Notes: generated from the letters alone by a model not told the origin. 44,360 nucleotides of DNA from Anaerorhabdus sp036637135 (GCF_036637135.1 NZ_JAVWNC010000014.1:1-44360), one strand, 5' to 3'; counted from the first letter of the stretch, positions 7,172 to 14,043 are shown. A program made the numbers and translations.

Positions 7172-7364
7172 ACCCCATAACAAAAGTGGTTATAATCACC
7201 TATTCATTGCAGTTACTCCATATTCTTTGGTTTTGGTGACCCCACTTTTGACCCCACGCCTTAAATATGACCCCACTATCAACTTTATTCAAATTTTGTA
7301 ATTAGCCCTTTACAGTCGGCGTTGCCGGCTGATGTGATATGTGATGGGGAGTGTTTTGACCCCA
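7172..7364 (+). repeat. Five direct copies of TGACCCCA
   Basis: The octamer TGACCCCA occurs at 7172, 7237, 7249, 7268 and 7357, all on the plus strand, the second and third 12 bp apart. Several are preceded by TTTT. Two partial copies in the opposite orientation (GGGTCA) follow at 7556 and 7636. In DNA of roughly 30 per cent GC such a GC-rich octamer should be rare, so the cluster is not expected by chance. Candidate binding site for an element-encoded replication or maintenance protein. Confidence 0.8.
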
Positions 7365-7505
7365 CCACTTTAACCTGCAATCTAAACCTAGGCATAAGAT
7401 TTTGATAGTTCGAATTATGTTGTTATTCTGAATTCGGCGTACAACCCGCTCACGTTCGCTCAAGGTATCTAGGGTCGAGTATTTATCACACCTTTTTTCA
7501 AACGG

Positions 7506-7681
7506 GGCACAAGAGGGCACAAACTGCCCTCAAACAAAAAAACACCCTGCGTACAGGGTCAGGTTAAGCTGGATTTAGTTAGGTTGGCACTAGCTGGCAC
7601 TCATAAATGGCGATAAATAGGCACTTTGGTCAACAGGGTCAACTACATAGGCACACACATTCTAGTCGGCACTGTCGGCAC
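7506..7681 (+). repeat. Eight direct copies of GGCAC
   Basis: GGCAC, usually extended to GGCACT or GGCACA, starts at 7506, 7516, 7586, 7596, 7620, 7650, 7668 and 7677, always on the plus strand. Three pairs are 9-10 bp apart, about one helical turn, so bound proteins would sit on the same face. The cluster follows the TGACCCCA cluster and ends in an AT-rich stretch (from about 7682). Pairing of repeats plus a flanking AT-rich region resembles an iteron origin. Confidence 0.75.
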
Positions 7682-7844
7682 TTTTTATATTTTTCAATAT
7701 TATTATACTTATCTAAATCATAACTCTGAATACACTTAAAAACATCTCTATAATCATTTTTCATAATCAAGAGATGCATTTTAATTTTCTAAATTTCTTT
7801 AACGATTATTTTTTTCACCTTTAATGAAATATAATTGTTAATTA

Positions 7845-9692
7845 TTATTCCTTGTTAAAAGAATTAAATAATTTACTCCATTTATCAACATAATCTTTCT
7901 CTACTTCAACGTTTTTTTCCAACTGCCTTTTAACAGTTCTTGCAAGTTCAACTTTCCAACCAATTACTAATTCAACGGCATGTTTTGATGCAAATTTTTC
8001 AATTTGTGGGAGTATAGCGATAGATTTGTCATATTCATCTTTAAATTCCATATCTTCTACATTTCTAAACAGTCTATCAATATATTTCTCCATTATTGCA
8101 AATGGAATAATATCTTCAATCTCACTATTTTCTAATTGAGAAAATGCTTCAATTTCTAAAAGCTTTGTCTTTTCACTACTGTATAATCCTAGTTCAAGTT
8201 TATTTTTTGCATCTTTTCCACTTTTATCACTATCAACAATAACATAAGGCAATTTTCCATTTTTTCCACCTACTAAACTCGTTATCCCTGATACTCCTTT
8301 TACTCCTCCTGATGGAATAAAAATAAGTTCATTTTTCGGAGTAAATTTCTTATTTTTTATCAAATATATCTTTATTGCATTAAGATAACATTGATCAGAT
8401 ATGCCTTCAACAATTATTGGCTGACACCCTTGAAGAAGGATATCAGAAACAGTTAATCCTAATGCTGAATGAACTGCATAAATTGACTGTTCATTACATT
8501 TATCACCAGCTGCGCGTAAGTCACTTGATACTACAGTGTATCCATCACTATCCGAATAAACAACCTTCACTCGATCAATGTGTGTTGTGTCTATTAGAAA
8601 AGGCGAGTGAGTAGTATGTATAATTGGATTAGTTATAGATAAATTATCGAAAAATACTGTTAAATCTTTTTGTGCCATCGGATGCAAAGTTAGCCCAGCT
8701 TCATCCAAAAGCAAAATAGCACCTTTATGTGCATCTTGACTTTCTACAAGAAATGTAAGATAAAAACTTAAGAACCATTGCAAACCAGTACTCCGGCGCT
8801 CCAATTCAATTTCTTCAGTACGTCTATCATCTGAAACCCATATTTTGAAGAAATCACCATCCGCCTGTAAACGAAAACGATATTCTCCTTGTTTCCACCA
8901 TTGTTTGAAATCTTTAGTTAATTTTGCAGATGCAGAATTAAGTAAAGTTGTTCTTTCTTCCTTACTTTTTGTTGCTTTCTCAATGTCAGCAGTAGTAATT
9001 TCTTTTTTCGTATATTGTGAACCACTGTAATGAGTGAATTCTTGAGGATCCTTTCCTAATTCTAGTACTTCTTCAGGTTTCAACCCTACATAATCAAATA
9101 ATACACGAAGAGTCCTTACTTTATCATCATTATCAAAACCATCAATTTTATCTCCATTCAAAAGTTTTATTACATGTGGTAGATATATTTGAGCATCCAA
9201 ATTTCCGTAATTTGAATAATATACAAATTTTGGAATTTCTTTTACAATATATTTTTCAGGATTATACGTTTTTTCTACATCATCTTTTTCATCTTTTTTT
9301 GTTACTTTCTCAACTTCTACTTCGATATTTTCTTTATAAAACTTTACACTGTACATTTCATCATAAAATCGTGATACTAAAACACTCTCTACATCCTTCC
9401 CGTAGAAAGATTTCATATGTCTTTTCTGATCAGAATCTAAATCAAAAAAAGCAGAAACAAAACAAATTTCATTTTTTCTACTACGCCAACTTGCATATTC
9501 CTTATTAGGCATATCATGAAGAGCATCTATTTCCCCATTGCGAGCAGGATTTAACTTCCACAAAGCCAAAATGATGTTAGATTTACCAGCTTCGTTTATA
9601 CCAACTAAAGAGGTAACATCATCACATTCAATCCACCCACTATCAATAACAGATCTAAAATTTGTAACATTAAATTTTTTAAGTTTCATCAT
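7845..9692 (-). CDS. OLD-family ATPase/TOPRIM nuclease
   Basis: The N-terminal half of this 615-residue protein is an SMC/RecF-like ATPase: FNVTNFRSV at the start, Walker A GINEAGKSN (31-39), an ABC-signature-like RRSTGLQWFLSF, Walker B ILLLDEAG followed by TLHPMAQKDL, and TTHSPFLID as the switch region. The C-terminal half has TOPRIM elements: IIVEGISDQ with the first acidic residue and YVIVDSDKSG with the D-x-D pair. This is the layout of OLD nucleases (P2 Old, GajA), which cut DNA and often act against phage. No UvrD-like GajB partner lies beside it, so it fits stand-alone class 1 OLD. Two adjacent ATG codons begin the frame behind a weak GAAGG site. Paired palindromes just upstream (9737-9771) may control it. 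Confidence 0.88.
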   Translation of the reverse strand: MMKLKKFNVTNFRSVIDSGWIECDDVTSLVGINEAGKSNIILALWKLNPARNGEIDALHDMPNKEYASWRSRKNEICFVSAFFDLDSDQKRHMKSFYGKDVESVLVSRFYDEMYSVKFYKENIEVEVEKVTKKDEKDDVEKTYNPEKYIVKEIPKFVYYSNYGNLDAQIYLPHVIKLLNGDKIDGFDNDDKVRTLRVLFDYVGLKPEEVLELGKDPQEFTHYSGSQYTKKEITTADIEKATKSKEERTTLLNSASAKLTKDFKQWWKQGEYRFRLQADGDFFKIWVSDDRRTEEIELERRSTGLQWFLSFYLTFLVESQDAHKGAILLLDEAGLTLHPMAQKDLTVFFDNLSITNPIIHTTHSPFLIDTTHIDRVKVVYSDSDGYTVVSSDLRAAGDKCNEQSIYAVHSALGLTVSDILLQGCQPIIVEGISDQCYLNAIKIYLIKNKKFTPKNELIFIPSGGVKGVSGITSLVGGKNGKLPYVIVDSDKSGKDAKNKLELGLYSSEKTKLLEIEAFSQLENSEIEDIIPFAIMEKYIDRLFRNVEDMEFKDEYDKSIAILPQIEKFASKHAVELVIGWKVELARTVKRQLEKNVEVEKDYVDKWSKLFNSFNKE

Positions 9693-9736
9693 TATAAGCG
9701 CCTTCTTTCAATATTATTTGTATTTTACATTTTTAG

Positions 9737-9771
9737 TTTAGTTAACTAAATAGTAATAATTTCATTATTAC
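9737..9771. promoter_or_regulatory. Two adjacent palindromes upstream of the OLD gene
   Basis: TTTAGTTAACTAAA (9737-9750) is a perfect 14-bp palindrome. Directly next to it, GTAATAAT and ATTATTAC (9753-9771) form a second inverted repeat around TTC. They lie 45-80 bp upstream of the OLD start codon, where an operator would sit. The regulator is unknown; the small HTH protein of the element is one candidate. Confidence 0.4.
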
Positions 9772-9827
9772 ATTACCATTAAAAAAAAAATTTCACAACA
9801 AAGTATCCCTCAAATTACTTAATTTTA

Positions 9828-10769
9828 CTAGTTTACTGGGTCATTATATTTGAGAATGCATTTTCTTTTACCATTTGTTCTACCTCTTTCAAAACTAATT
9901 CCATTTGAGTCAAGAATACTTTTATTTCTATCCAGTAGAGATGCAATCGCTACTGGATTCAGTTTTAATTTTAAAGTTGATGCTAACTCTTGTGCTGACA
10001 TCGTTACTTCTTTTTTTGATACTACATAATTGATGATAGCGGATAAGTTATAGTCAATTTCTTCAACAAGTTCCACGTTAGAGGGATTCCATCGACAAGT
10101 TTTTTTATCAAATTCTATCACTAGATTACTTTCTTCTATATCTCGTCCTGCAGCATAGAGTGTGGCGATAGTTGTACTATCATTCCTACTCAATCGAAGG
10201 ATACAATCTGCAGAAGCACTCAACCCTCGCCCAATTACTTTTTCAATTTGACTATTCGCTTTGCCTTTCTTCTCATGGATCACTAGAATCAAGGAAATAT
10301 TATAGGAATCTGCTATCGCTTTATATTTTCTCGCAACTTGTAAGTCATGATCATATTCTGCAGTTACGGCTCCAGCTTCAGCTAATAAGAAGTGATCCAC
10401 AACAATACATCGACATTTAGGATTCTTATTCATATACTCGTGAAGTATATCTTCTAGTGACTCACCATTTTGCATTTCGGTAATAAAATCTAGATTTTCA
10501 GAAAATGATTTCTGTTTTCGCATTCGATTGTTTAGACGTGCATCTGTATCTTCAAGTGCTAAGTATAATGCTTCACTTTTTTCTACTTCATGTTCCATAA
10601 ATGATTCACCATTACAGATAGATCCAGCTAACTGGAGTAATAAGAACGATTTTCCTATCTTCTCTCTTCCAGTAAATACAGTTAAGCCCACTGGTAGCAA
10701 GCCTTCTACAATATAATTTATTGAGTTATATTTTTTCCCCATGATATTAAATGAGTTCTTTACTTCCAA
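9828..10769 (-). CDS. RepA-like AAA ATPase (AAA_25), predicted replicative helicase of the element
   Basis: This 313-residue protein has a RecA-fold core: GLTVFTGREKIGKSFLLLQL with Walker A at 34-41, ALYLALEDTDARLNNRM (the second conserved acidic pair typical of the RSF1010 RepA family), Walker B CIVVDHFLL near 125-133, and ILVIHEKKGK as the sensor histidine strand. The end (about 235-313) looks like a winged helix. Such proteins are hexameric helicase loaders or helicases in plasmids, integrative elements and satellites. The ATG overlaps the end of the small HTH gene by 10 bp, so the two are translated together from the promoter at 11006-11034. With the repeat-rich block 2 kb downstream it suggests the excised element can replicate. 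The family call is firm, the role inferred. Confidence 0.82.
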   Translation of the reverse strand: MEVKNSFNIMGKKYNSINYIVEGLLPVGLTVFTGREKIGKSFLLLQLAGSICNGESFMEHEVEKSEALYLALEDTDARLNNRMRKQKSFSENLDFITEMQNGESLEDILHEYMNKNPKCRCIVVDHFLLAEAGAVTAEYDHDLQVARKYKAIADSYNISLILVIHEKKGKANSQIEKVIGRGLSASADCILRLSRNDSTTIATLYAAGRDIEESNLVIEFDKKTCRWNPSNVELVEEIDYNLSAIINYVVSKKEVTMSAQELASTLKLKLNPVAIASLLDRNKSILDSNGISFERGRTNGKRKCILKYNDPVN

Positions 10770-10942
10770 GTCATCATCTCCTCTCTGATTCTATATTTTT
10801 CAAAGAAATATTCCTTTGATACCCTACCCGTTACTGTGCAATATCCATTTTGTTTTAGTTCTCGATTCAGTTCACGAATGATTTCGTAGGCTTTTGTACG
10901 TTTTACTTTCACTATGCACATTACATCTTCTACTGTTAACAC
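10760..10942 (-). CDS. Small helix-turn-helix protein, excisionase-like
   Basis: This 60-residue protein begins LTVEDVMCIVKVKRTKAYEIIRELN, a winged-helix/MerR-type HTH as in excisionases and element control proteins, followed by GYCTVTGRVSKEYFFEKY, a wing and strand found repeatedly in small proteins encoded just before RepA-like ATPases in Firmicute elements. The start is GTG at 10942, supported by AAAGGAG seven bases upstream. It overlaps the ATPase gene by 10 bp. It may act as excisionase, as a replication initiator binding the repeats, or as a repressor; sequence does not decide between these. Confidence 0.75.
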   Translation of the reverse strand: MLTVEDVMCIVKVKRTKAYEIIRELNRELKQNGYCTVTGRVSKEYFFEKYRIREEMMTWK

Positions 10943-11005
10943 ACCATCACTCCTTTATGTAGATAATTATTTTATATCTTGTACATTTTCTATTTATATG
11001 TTTTA

Positions 11006-11034
11006 ATTAGAACATAGGATAGAGAATGTGTCAA
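11006..11034 (-). promoter_or_regulatory. Sigma-A-type promoter for the HTH-RepA operon
   Basis: On the minus strand TTGACA (11029-11034) is followed after exactly 17 bp by TCTAAT (11006-11011), a consensus -35 and a near-consensus -10. The predicted start lies about 60 bp before the GTG of the HTH gene. The divergent DUF6076 gene starts about 40 bp on the other side, so the intergenic region could serve both. Confidence 0.7.
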
Positions 11035-11074
11035 TAATATTTAATGATTTATATTATTTTCTACAGGAGGAATT

Positions 11075-12010
11075 ATGATTACAAAACAAAGATATGGATA
11101 TTACAAATCTAAAAAAGGAATAGAAGTATTTACCTTTGGTGATTCAAAAGTCGAGCTACCTTTCTTTACCTTTATTTCTGATTTTTTAAAGACAAGTGAT
11201 GTTGAAGAGGATGTTTCACCTTTTAATCAGTTCTTAAACAACAAGACCATCAGTTATGAAGAAGAATTGAAAAAGATAAATACGCCACGTTTTTCAATAA
11301 TCCAACGGTTGTATGCATGTTATTACTTAACTCTCTTTCAACAAGATGAATCAAAAGAAATCCATGAACTTCATGAAATCTCAAAAACAATTAAAAATCT
11401 AAAAGGTTCACTTATCGATTTGATAAATTACACTTTAGATGATTCAAACCCTAAATTTGCAAACCTAGATTATGAAGACCGCCTTTCTGAATGCATTAAA
11501 AAATCAAAATATAGTGACTATTTATTATCACAGTTAAATAAGGGTGTTGTATTCAGTTATACGAATGATAAAAAAGAAGTATTTGAAAAAATAAGTGCTG
11601 AAGATCCAGCAAGTCTTATCCAAGGTATTGTTATGTATTACTTTAGAAAAGGAATTAAGATTAAACGCTGTAGAAACTGTAATCGCTTCTTTATTCCTTC
11701 TCGACTCTCTCAAGACTATTGTGATTATATTGCACCTCACTACACAGATAAGACTTGTCGAGATATAGGAGCAACTAAGAACTTTGCAGAAAAGAAAAGT
11801 GATGATACGGCATATCAACTTTACTCAAAGTATTACAAACGAGTATATCGCTATGTATCTACAGGTAAGTTATCTAAAGATGATTTTCAAAATTGGAATA
11901 TCTCTGCTACTCTTGGACGTGATTCTGTTCAAGCTGGCAAACTTAGTCTTAATAAATACACTGAAAAGTTGGATAAACTATTTACCGAAGTATTAACCCA
12001 TACAAAATAA
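11075..12010 (+). CDS. DUF6076 family protein with a zinc-ribbon-like motif
   Basis: This 311-residue protein is recognisable by the block KRCRNCNRFFIPSR, DYCDYIAPHYTDKTCRDIG (about 197-237), with two CxxC-like half sites that could hold zinc, followed by a helical tail (YQLYSKYYKRVYRYVSTG) characteristic of DUF6076/CGNR-like proteins. The function of the family is unknown to me; the ribbon and basic tail suggest nucleic acid binding. The first 150 residues are helical and unremarkable. CAGGAGG precedes the ATG by five bases. It is co-oriented with the integrase 128 bp downstream and may be transcribed with it through the structured leader. A role in excision control or element regulation is a guess from position. 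Confidence 0.65.
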   Translation: MITKQRYGYYKSKKGIEVFTFGDSKVELPFFTFISDFLKTSDVEEDVSPFNQFLNNKTISYEEELKKINTPRFSIIQRLYACYYLTLFQQDESKEIHELHEISKTIKNLKGSLIDLINYTLDDSNPKFANLDYEDRLSECIKKSKYSDYLLSQLNKGVVFSYTNDKKEVFEKISAEDPASLIQGIVMYYFRKGIKIKRCRNCNRFFIPSRLSQDYCDYIAPHYTDKTCRDIGATKNFAEKKSDDTAYQLYSKYYKRVYRYVSTGKLSKDDFQNWNISATLGRDSVQAGKLSLNKYTEKLDKLFTEVLTHTK

Positions 12011-12014
12011 AAAA

Positions 12015-12040
12015 AGTTCCTGTATTGGCGTACAGGAACT
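12015..12040. other. Hairpin after the DUF6076 gene
   Basis: AGTTCCTGTA and TACAGGAACT form a perfect 10-bp stem with a six-base loop, starting four bases after the DUF6076 stop codon. On the plus strand no U-run follows, so it should not be an efficient terminator for that gene. On the minus strand six T follow, but no minus-strand gene reads into it. It is the first structure of the integrase leader. Confidence 0.65.
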
Positions 12041-12044
12041 GGTC

Positions 12045-12133
12045 GCAATACCACAAAGGTGATACCACAAATATCCAATGGAATTATATCATCTTTGTAG
12101 GATATTGCATAGATAACACTACAAAGGAGATGA
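12045..12133 (+). promoter_or_regulatory. Structured leader of the integrase mRNA, possible translational switch
   Basis: GCAATACC-ACAAAGGTGATA (12045-12064) can pair with TATCATCTTTGT (12087-12098) and GG plus TATTGC (12100-12108), giving a stem of about 20 bp with two bulged A. The middle strand TATCATCTTTGT can also pair, less well, with ACAAAGGAGATG (12121-12132), which holds the integrase ribosome binding site. ACAAAGG-GAT therefore occurs twice, once as ribosome binding site and once as its competitor. This could switch integrase translation on and off. Pairings are read by eye; energies were not computed. Confidence 0.45.
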
Positions 12134-12137
12134 ACGT

Positions 12138-13250
12138 ATGCCTGTTTATCAAGATAAAAACAAAAACTATTATGTATCAAAGAGTTACAATGATCCATTG
12201 ACTGGATATCCGAAGAACCATTGTAAACGAGGATTTAAAACAAGAAACGAAGCCAAGCGATATGAAAGTAAATTCGATATTAACCTACGTTGTGCTCAAT
12301 CGACAAACTACAATGTTGAAGTTCTTGTCGATATGTTTCTCGATTATAAGAAAGAACGTGTAAAATCAAGAACATACTATGACATTAAAAAAATCGCAGA
12401 TAAACATATCACACCAACCTTCAAACATTTAGGAATTAAAGATATCAAACCCCCAATGATCGAACATTGGCAAAAGCAGTTACTAGAAAAGAATTACAGT
12501 AATGATTATCTTGAAGCCATTCAAGGATTATTCTCACGTATCTTCAATTATTGTATTTCAAAAGAAATTGTGGATACAAACCCTGTAAAGATTGTCGGAT
12601 TTGTAAAGAATCAATCCAAATCAAGTCGTAAGTTACAATTCTATACTACAGATCAATACTTGAAATTTAGAGGCAGTATAACTGACGAAAGATACTTACT
12701 TGTATTCGACCTACTCTACTTTACAGGAATGAGAATTAGTGAGTTACAAGCTAGAACTTGGAGTGATTTAAACTTTGATGAAAATACATTATACGTTCAT
12801 TCCAATTATGATTGTAAGAATCATGTGATTACCCCTTCTACTAAAAATGGTGAATCACGTATCATTTATCTCAGTGATAATCTTATGATTCAACTTAGAA
12901 AAAGATATAATGAAATGAAGCGATATAAAAACTTCGATTCCACAAAATTCTACATTATTAGTGATCTATCTATACTTTCTCAAAAAACTATCTCTAATAA
13001 TAAGAAGTATATCTTAGATACTTATAATGATTCACATCCTGATGATCAATTACCTAGAATTAGAATTCATGACTTTAGACACTCTCATGTATCGATGTTG
13101 ATTAATTCAGAGGTTGATACATTCACGATTGCAGAACGTCTTGGTCACTCCAAACAAATGGTTGAGAACGTTTATGGACATTTGTTTCCAAGCAAAAAGA
13201 AAGAGATACTCAATGTACTCAATAACGTTAAAATCACTTCCCTAGCCTAA
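12138..13250 (+). CDS. int: Tyrosine recombinase / integrase of the element
   Basis: This 370-residue site-specific recombinase has an N-terminal AP2-like arm-DNA-binding domain (about 1-48, from the YQDKNKNYYVS region to FKTRNEAKRYE), a SAM-like core-binding domain (about 60-155) and a catalytic domain with R199 (TGMRISEL), K236, H311 and R314 (HDFRHSH), H337 (LGHS) and the nucleophile Y346 (VYGHL). All catalytic residues are present. AAAGGAGATGAAC precedes the ATG. It sits at the tRNA end of the element and should recombine the 19-bp core in the tRNA-Arg 3' end. Its 3' third is 85-90 per cent identical to the broken copy at 192-605, so the two elements used closely related enzymes. A terminator begins inside the last codons. 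Confidence 0.96.
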   Translation: MPVYQDKNKNYYVSKSYNDPLTGYPKNHCKRGFKTRNEAKRYESKFDINLRCAQSTNYNVEVLVDMFLDYKKERVKSRTYYDIKKIADKHITPTFKHLGIKDIKPPMIEHWQKQLLEKNYSNDYLEAIQGLFSRIFNYCISKEIVDTNPVKIVGFVKNQSKSSRKLQFYTTDQYLKFRGSITDERYLLVFDLLYFTGMRISELQARTWSDLNFDENTLYVHSNYDCKNHVITPSTKNGESRIIYLSDNLMIQLRKRYNEMKRYKNFDSTKFYIISDLSILSQKTISNNKKYILDTYNDSHPDDQLPRIRIHDFRHSHVSMLINSEVDTFTIAERLGHSKQMVENVYGHLFPSKKKEILNVLNNVKITSLA

Positions 13251-13277
13251 TTACTGGCTTAAGAAGTGATTTTTTTA
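13232..13277 (+). terminator. Rho-independent terminator of the integrase gene
   Basis: AAATCACTTC pairs with GAAGTGATTT, with an inner TAGCC/GGCT stem, and seven T follow. The hairpin overlaps the last codons and the stop codon of the integrase, and its loop region contains the TAA. The first bases of this hairpin are where homology with the broken integrase copy ends. Confidence 0.85.
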
Positions 13278-13299
13278 ATTTTACAAAAACTGAGATTTG

Positions 13300-13644
13300 T
13301 TATTCTTTATTGTTTGTTCTGCAATCTTTTACAAACTGCTCTAAATTTACTCTATGATTATACTTTATGGATGCAGTTTTATCCTTAGAGATTATAACAT
13401 CATTCATATCAATACTATTTAAAGCAGCAATGGCAATTGTGTAGTGAATCACATCAGCTAATTCATTACCTAATTGGGTTTGTAAGTCTTCTTGATCAGC
13501 AGATTTTCTGCCTGCTTTTTTATTAAGAACTTCAGCTACTTCACCAATTTCCTCTACGAGTTTCATAAACAGGCTTTGATCAACTCCACCATTTTTATAA
13601 TGATCGAATAAGTATTCTTGCAGTTCATCTATTGTAATTTTCAC
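13300..13644 (-). CDS. MazG-like nucleotide pyrophosphohydrolase
   Basis: This 114-residue all-alpha NTP-PPase has the family's metal-binding pattern: KLVEEIGEVAEVL (E-E-x-x-E) near 28-40 and ELADVIHYTIAIA (E-x-x-D) near 64-76. MazG-type enzymes hydrolyse (d)NTPs to monophosphates; some lower (p)ppGpp or damaged nucleotide levels and some take part in phage-host conflicts. The start is GTG at 13644 with GAGGAG eight bases upstream. It is the single gene in the cargo slot of element B, driven by the TGGTATAAT promoter at 13682-13690 and transcribed convergently to the integrase. In element A this place is taken by two GNAT genes. The family call is firm; the substrate is unknown. Confidence 0.85.
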   Translation of the reverse strand: MKITIDELQEYLFDHYKNGGVDQSLFMKLVEEIGEVAEVLNKKAGRKSADQEDLQTQLGNELADVIHYTIAIAALNSIDMNDVIISKDKTASIKYNHRVNLEQFVKDCRTNNKE

Positions 13645-13681
13645 AGTATCTTCTCCTCATATAAATTTAGTTCATAGTTAT

Positions 13682-13690
13682 ATTATACCA
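13682..13690 (-). promoter_or_regulatory. Extended -10 promoter for the MazG-like cargo gene
   Basis: TGGTATAAT on the minus strand, 38 bp upstream of the GTG start. It is identical in sequence and position to the element A copy at 1550-1558, although the genes behind the two promoters are unrelated. Confidence 0.6.
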
Positions 13691-13757
13691 TCATCTAAAA
13701 ACTAAACTGTGCTCTTTTAAGACAAAACTATTAGAAATAGTGCCAAAAAACTAAATT

Positions 13758-13876
13758 CGCATCAAAAACGTATCAAGAATTTTGACAGTCATGATCATAA
13801 AAGCCTTTAAACATTGCCTACTGCACACATTGTAAAATAAGTCTAGAAAATAAAATCATATCAAAATCATATCAAA
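13758..13876. repeat. Candidate arm-type integrase repeats, element B right end
   Basis: GCATCAAAAACGTATCAAG (13760-13778) and TCATATCAAAATCATATCAA (13856-13875) repeat the TATCAAAATCRTATCAAA theme of the left-end site (1899-1921). They lie 50-185 bp inside the attachment core, the usual distance for arm sites. Confidence 0.5.
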
Positions 13877-13890
13877 TTCGGATTTTCATA

Positions 13891-13916
13891 AAAAAAGCCC
13901 CATTTAATGGGCTGAT
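13891..13916 (-). terminator. Rho-independent terminator of tRNA-Arg
   Basis: Nine bases past the tRNA CCA end, the minus strand has AGCCC-x-GGGGCT-like stem sequences followed by six or more T. It lies within the element's right-end block, so the terminator for the tRNA is supplied by the element, which keeps tRNA expression intact after insertion. Confidence 0.85.
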
Positions 13917-13924
13917 TTAACTAA

Positions 13925-14001
13925 TGGCGTCCTCGAAAGGATTCGAACCTTCGACCGTACGCTTAGAAGGCGTATGCTCTATCCAACTGAGCTACGAGGA
14001 C
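13925..14001 (-). tRNA. tRNA-Arg (anticodon UCU)
   Basis: The 77-nt cloverleaf reads, on the minus strand: acceptor GTCCTCG pairing with CGAGGAC, D-arm GCTC-AGTTGGATA-GAGC, anticodon stem TACGC/GCGTA with loop CTTCTAA (anticodon TCT, reading AGA), T-arm GAAGG-TTCGAAT-CCTTT, discriminator G and an encoded CCA. The 3' end from CCA into the T-arm is the attachment core of the integrative element and is duplicated at 1793-1811. The gene remains complete on the chromosome side. Confidence 0.97.
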
Positions 14002-14012
14002 ACTGCTATATT

Positions 14013-14041
14013 ATAATAACAAACGCTATCATAATTTGCAA
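14013..14041 (-). promoter_or_regulatory. Promoter of tRNA-Arg
   Basis: TTGCAA (14036-14041) and TATTAT (14013-14018) are 17 bp apart on the minus strand, with the tRNA beginning 12 bp downstream of the -10 box. It sits immediately after the stop codon of the upstream phosphoesterase gene. Confidence 0.6.
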
Positions 14042-14043
14042 CC

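Larger units (their letters stand above)
6978..7844. other. Gene-free block with clustered short repeats, origin-like
   Basis: These 867 bp between the DUF262 and OLD genes hold no frame I would call a gene. The central part (about 7300-7690) is visibly richer in G and C than the AT-rich flanks. It contains five same-strand TGACCCCA octamers (7172-7364), eight same-strand GGCAC units (7506-7681), three AGGGTC (7471, 7555, 7635), and a small inverted repeat ACCCTG/CAGGGT around 7543-7559. Strand-biased short repeats next to a region coding for a RepA-like ATPase resemble iterons of a replication origin, but an oriT-like or packaging site is also possible. No relaxase gene supports the oriT reading. 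Confidence 0.55.
1793..13943. mobile_element. 12.1-kb integrative element in tRNA-Arg with a defence cargo (element B)
   Basis: The element is bounded by 19-bp direct repeats of the tRNA-Arg(UCU) 3' end and encodes its own tyrosine integrase near the tRNA. From left to right it carries a nuclease, a Dam-type methylase, a divergent methylase, a DUF262 protein, a repeat-rich non-coding block, an OLD-type nuclease, a RepA-like ATPase, a small HTH protein, a DUF6076 protein, the integrase and a MazG-like enzyme. I see no relaxase, coupling protein, capsid or terminase, so it is neither a self-transmissible conjugative element nor a prophage. A mobilisable element using another element's machinery, or a phage-satellite-like island, are the alternatives. 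It appears intact: no cargo frame is broken. Confidence 0.88.
13678..13943 (+). repeat. Right-end block of element B, direct repeat copy 2
   Basis: Partner of 1546-1811, also 266 bp. It spans the cargo promoter, arm-type repeats (13758-13777 and 13855-13876), the tRNA terminator and the 3' end of the tRNA. It ends within the tRNA T-arm. Confidence 0.93.

Noticed and set aside
7302..7520. 72-residue frame within the repeat-rich block, minus strand
   Set aside because: It overlaps the TGACCCCA and GGCAC repeats, has no recognisable ribosome site, and its sequence looks like translated repeat DNA. It is more likely chance in GC-richer sequence.
7172..7681. CRISPR-like array
   Set aside because: Repeat units are only 5-8 bp, spacing is irregular and spacers are not of uniform size. 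No cas genes are nearby.
11534..11818. 94-residue minus-strand frame inside the DUF6076 gene
   Set aside because: It is antisense to a better supported gene, with no start signal or known motif.
12015..12040. Terminator for the DUF6076 gene on the plus strand
   Set aside because: The stem is strong, but no U-tract follows on the plus strand, so it is listed as a leader hairpin instead.
14002..14043. Second tRNA gene next to tRNA-Arg
   Set aside because: Only promoter-like sequence is present; no cloverleaf can be drawn.
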